Source: Baylisascaris procyonis
Lineage: Eukaryota > Nematoda > Chromadorea > Rhabditida > Ascarididae
Direction of reading: 5' to 3'
Assembly: GCA_037389465.1 (NCBI GenBank)
Contig: JAZARR010000185.1
Span: 1,798,001-1,862,000, forward strand
Length of the DNA stretch: 64,000 nt
The notes beneath the pieces were generated by a model that was given only the letters and a program-made list of their open reading frames with translations, did no database searches and was not told the origin of the DNA. The translations under genes and the position numbers were made by a program. Below are positions 61,560 to 64,000 of this stretch, in pieces (positions within the stretch are counted from its first letter, which is position 1; every line of letters starts with the position of its first letter).

Positions 61560-61929
61560 CGACCTCTGCATAGCGCGATTTTTAGCTGCTTTTCTAAAAT
61601 TTTAAAATGAACTCAGTAGGAAGAAATAATCTACAAACGAATCGCTTCAAATGTAATCAACTCCAAATAATGACGTGAAACGATAGAAAATTCCCTAATA
61701 ACCTTCAAAGAAATCGTATTTTCCGTTCAAGGAATAGAATTTATATTGAAATAAAGTGCTAAAGTTTCGTGCATTTTCGATTTTTTTTCGTTCAAATGAA
61801 AAAAGTGATAGAAATAGTGAATTTTAAAAGGTTTTTTAAAAGTAGAAAATTGTACTCTTTTGTATATTCCATTTATTTCGAAAATTGAGTTTTCAATATA
61901 TGAAACGTGCAAGTAAACGCGCACACAAC

Positions 61930-62280
61930 ACCGACCGCAAACATGAACAAGTATGATAAACATAAAAAGAAATAAACACATACAAAGTTAGGAATAAACA
62001 CATATATAAAACATTTTTTTTAAAAATGATATAAACAAATAAAAGTAGTAGAAACTATACACATGAAGAAACGAAAACACGAACGAACGCAAACAAAGAG
62101 CATAAACGAATAGAAACAAACATATAAGCACAAATATAAACACAAACACAGGCATAAACATAAACACGAACATTACATAGACAGGAAACAAATTAATTCA
62201 AATGCAAATATAAACAAAATTGAAAAGAATGCAAACAAATAAACAAAAAAAAAAACACACACACACACAAACATATATAT
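61930..62280. repeat. A/C-rich degenerate hexamer repeat
   Basis: The plus strand is made of ATAAAC/AAACAT-like units ending in (AC)n and ATATATAT. The minus-strand frames here translate as Phe/Val/Met/Leu runs and are repeat artefacts. There is a clear purine/pyrimidine strand bias. Confidence 0.75.
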
Positions 62281-62689
62281 ATCCACGCGTCATATACCAT
62301 ATCCCATACACCATATAATATATCAACCACACATACCCATATATACTACGCACCTCACACCATCAACGAGAAAGTCAATACTTTTAGAGAATAAAATTGT
62401 TCGTGAAAATATTCACATCGTTTTTGATCAATTCGTTGAGTCATTGTCCCCATATTGCCGTAATCGCTCTTTAAGACTCTTTCAATCGCACTGTTAACAA
62501 ATATTGACCGAATATCTCTATGAGAGGGGACTTTTCTTTCGCTCAGCTTTGCTCAAAGACAAGCTTAGGTATACATGATTATACCCGTTCGAGAACTATA
62601 ACAAAAGTGACTGACGGAGGGCATGCCCTATGTCAGTGAACTGAAGAATGTTCCTTCTGGGATATATCACGCAACTTCTGTGAGGCGAT

Positions 62690-63206
62690 TCATACCGTTC
62701 TGAATGACATCAATATAAAAACGTCAGGCATTACATTGTCTATATCATGCTCATCGAATGACCCTATAAGAATATCGCGATCCATAACATTTCTATCATA
62801 TGGAGCCATATTACTGGCCTCAGGCAATTTAGAAACAAACAATGATCTGCATTTCAACTTTTCATCGCTATCCTTTGAAAGTTCCAGGAGTTTCGAGCTC
62901 TCAGGTGATATGCTGCGACAATAGCAGTTAACCACTGTGCCACATAGTTTAAGACTGTACCAAATAGTTACTTGAACGCTTGCTTTAGATCTGTCCTCGA
63001 TAGTTTCTTTGTCTCCCATAGTATCCCTTGCTTGCATTTATCATCGCACCCTTGAGTCCGTCACCCTTCAATCCACCGGAAACGAGCGTCATAACAGTGT
63101 TCAGCTGAGACACATCAACGTCATTAACGTCCCCACAAGTAAACACGTCAAACTTGTTTACGAAATACTGCATATTACATGTACGTCTTTCTGTATTAAT
63201 TAGCAT
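62690..63206 (-). pseudogene. two overlapping minus-strand frames, possibly a broken gene
   Basis: Frames of 73 codons (63206-62985) and 115 codons (63037-62690) overlap by 53 bases in different phases. Both have balanced, protein-like composition: TCGDVNDVDVSQLNTVMTLV in the first, KASVQVTIWYSLKLCGTVVN and APYDRNVMDRDILIGSFDEH in the second. This could be one gene with a frameshift, two exons of one gene, or a decayed element. DRDILIG faintly recalls the VDILIG segment of BEL/Pao-type retroelement proteases, but I see no DTG or DSG active-site motif, so I do not call it that. Confidence 0.3.
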
Positions 63207-63209
63207 CCT

Positions 63210-64000
63210 CAGAGCATTGCGAATTACGGTAGCGCTGCGTACCGCGGCTGCAACTCAATTCGCAGTTCGCAGTGTGCGTAGTCTTTGTCTCTTTGCAATA
63301 GTCCCACCTGAGCAGGAAGGGAATCTTTATTTATTTAGCATTCAACACCATTTCGTTTGCATCCAGAAAACTCCCTAAATCTCTCTATCAATTCTTGCCA
63401 AATGTGATATTTTAATATCACTCAGAGTATTCTCCCTTTCTAACTGTTTCACTAAAGCTGGTGAAAACATCCGCCAAACTTGTTGCACTCACCACTTTTT
63501 GCCGAATTTTGAGTCGACGACAAGAAGCTAGGATATTGCGAACCCAATGCGATCCCGGAGATCATTTACAGCGGCTGCAATTTTATTTTGGTTTGTGCTT
63601 CCTTCTAGTTCATTCTTTTGTGTTGATTAGGGCATCCATAGAGTGGAAGAATTTCCTGAAAGATCTAAACGATAGGTCTTCTAATTAATGTACGCATTCC
63701 TGCCCATTCGTTTTCCACCTAAGGAATAATTGGCATCATGAATAATTTTTCGAAAATTTTTCATCGAAATTTATTATATTCATGTTATGCAATAGGAGGC
63801 TTTATTAGATCTTTTCTATAATAAAGATAAATGTTGAAAAACATTATTGTTCGTCAAAGAATGTGACGGAAATAGCTTTCAATCGTAGCTGTAAGCTGCA
63901 CTTTTTTTTTCTTAATGTTTCCTTGATGAAATTTCCTTGATTTTTCATTCCCTAGGGTATTTTTTTAATCAATCAAAAATTTGATGTGATGTGGTCAAAT
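63210..64000. other. right edge, nothing convincing
   Basis: A short stretch with near-repeats of TTCGCAGTTCGCAGT around 63259-63275. The 75-codon plus frame at 63461-63688 reads LFLLVHSFVLIRASIEWKNF-like hydrophobic sequence at its end. No motif was recognised. Confidence 0.4.

Noticed and set aside
61988..62191. Phe/Val/Met-rich minus frame resembling a membrane protein
   Set aside because: It translates an A/C-rich hexamer repeat on the other strand.

Overview
The window is nematode nuclear DNA. It is strongly AT-rich, with small exons split by long introns and TTTCAG-type 3' splice sites. It holds a complete nematode-type G-protein alpha subunit gene, a complete Runx gene, and Ascaris-type TIL (trypsin-inhibitor-like) cysteine-rich secreted proteins. 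Several acceptor-like TTTTAG/TTTCAG sites sit a few bases before start codons, as expected for spliced-leader trans-splicing. The composition would suit a spirurid or filarial worm, but the species cannot be settled from this sequence alone.

Layout. 1-6.9 kb: no convincing gene; a 22-bp perfect palindrome, a GC-richer open segment near 1.6 kb and a (TA)n array. 6.9-9.5 kb, minus strand: rnt-1 (Runx transcription factor), 3 coding exons, 274 residues. 9.6-18.6 kb: intergenic, with four Runx-type hexamers close to rnt-1, a GC-rich island at 14.8-15.2 kb and a 41-55 bp minisatellite at 18.1 kb. 18.66-22.6 kb, plus strand: a cluster of small secreted cysteine-rich proteins. It has a TATA box, a complete 3-exon TIL inhibitor (94 residues), the terminal exon of a second TIL inhibitor and the terminal exon of a different six-cysteine protein. 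24.9-29.2 kb, minus strand: exons of one or two unassigned genes (a two-helix membrane protein and a 106-residue soluble frame). 30-48 kb: a gene-poor stretch with weak candidate exons only. 48.1-56.6 kb, minus strand: a ten-exon G-alpha gene of 356 residues, best matched to odr-3; its introns carry two long (TA)n arrays and a regular 28-bp minisatellite. 56.6-64 kb: intergenic; a C11-A8-(TA)47 composite repeat, an A/C-rich hexamer repeat and an unassigned pair of overlapping frames at 62.7-63.2 kb.

The recognised genes do not form one pathway: a developmental transcription factor, a sensory-type G protein and a protease-inhibitor cluster lie side by side. The most interesting local system is the secreted cysteine-rich cluster. 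Its two TIL domains have different residues at the predicted reactive bond, and two orphan terminal exons in the same splice phase suggest either tandem genes or alternative last exons. Exon models were assembled by reading splice sites and frames by eye; no transcript or database evidence was available.
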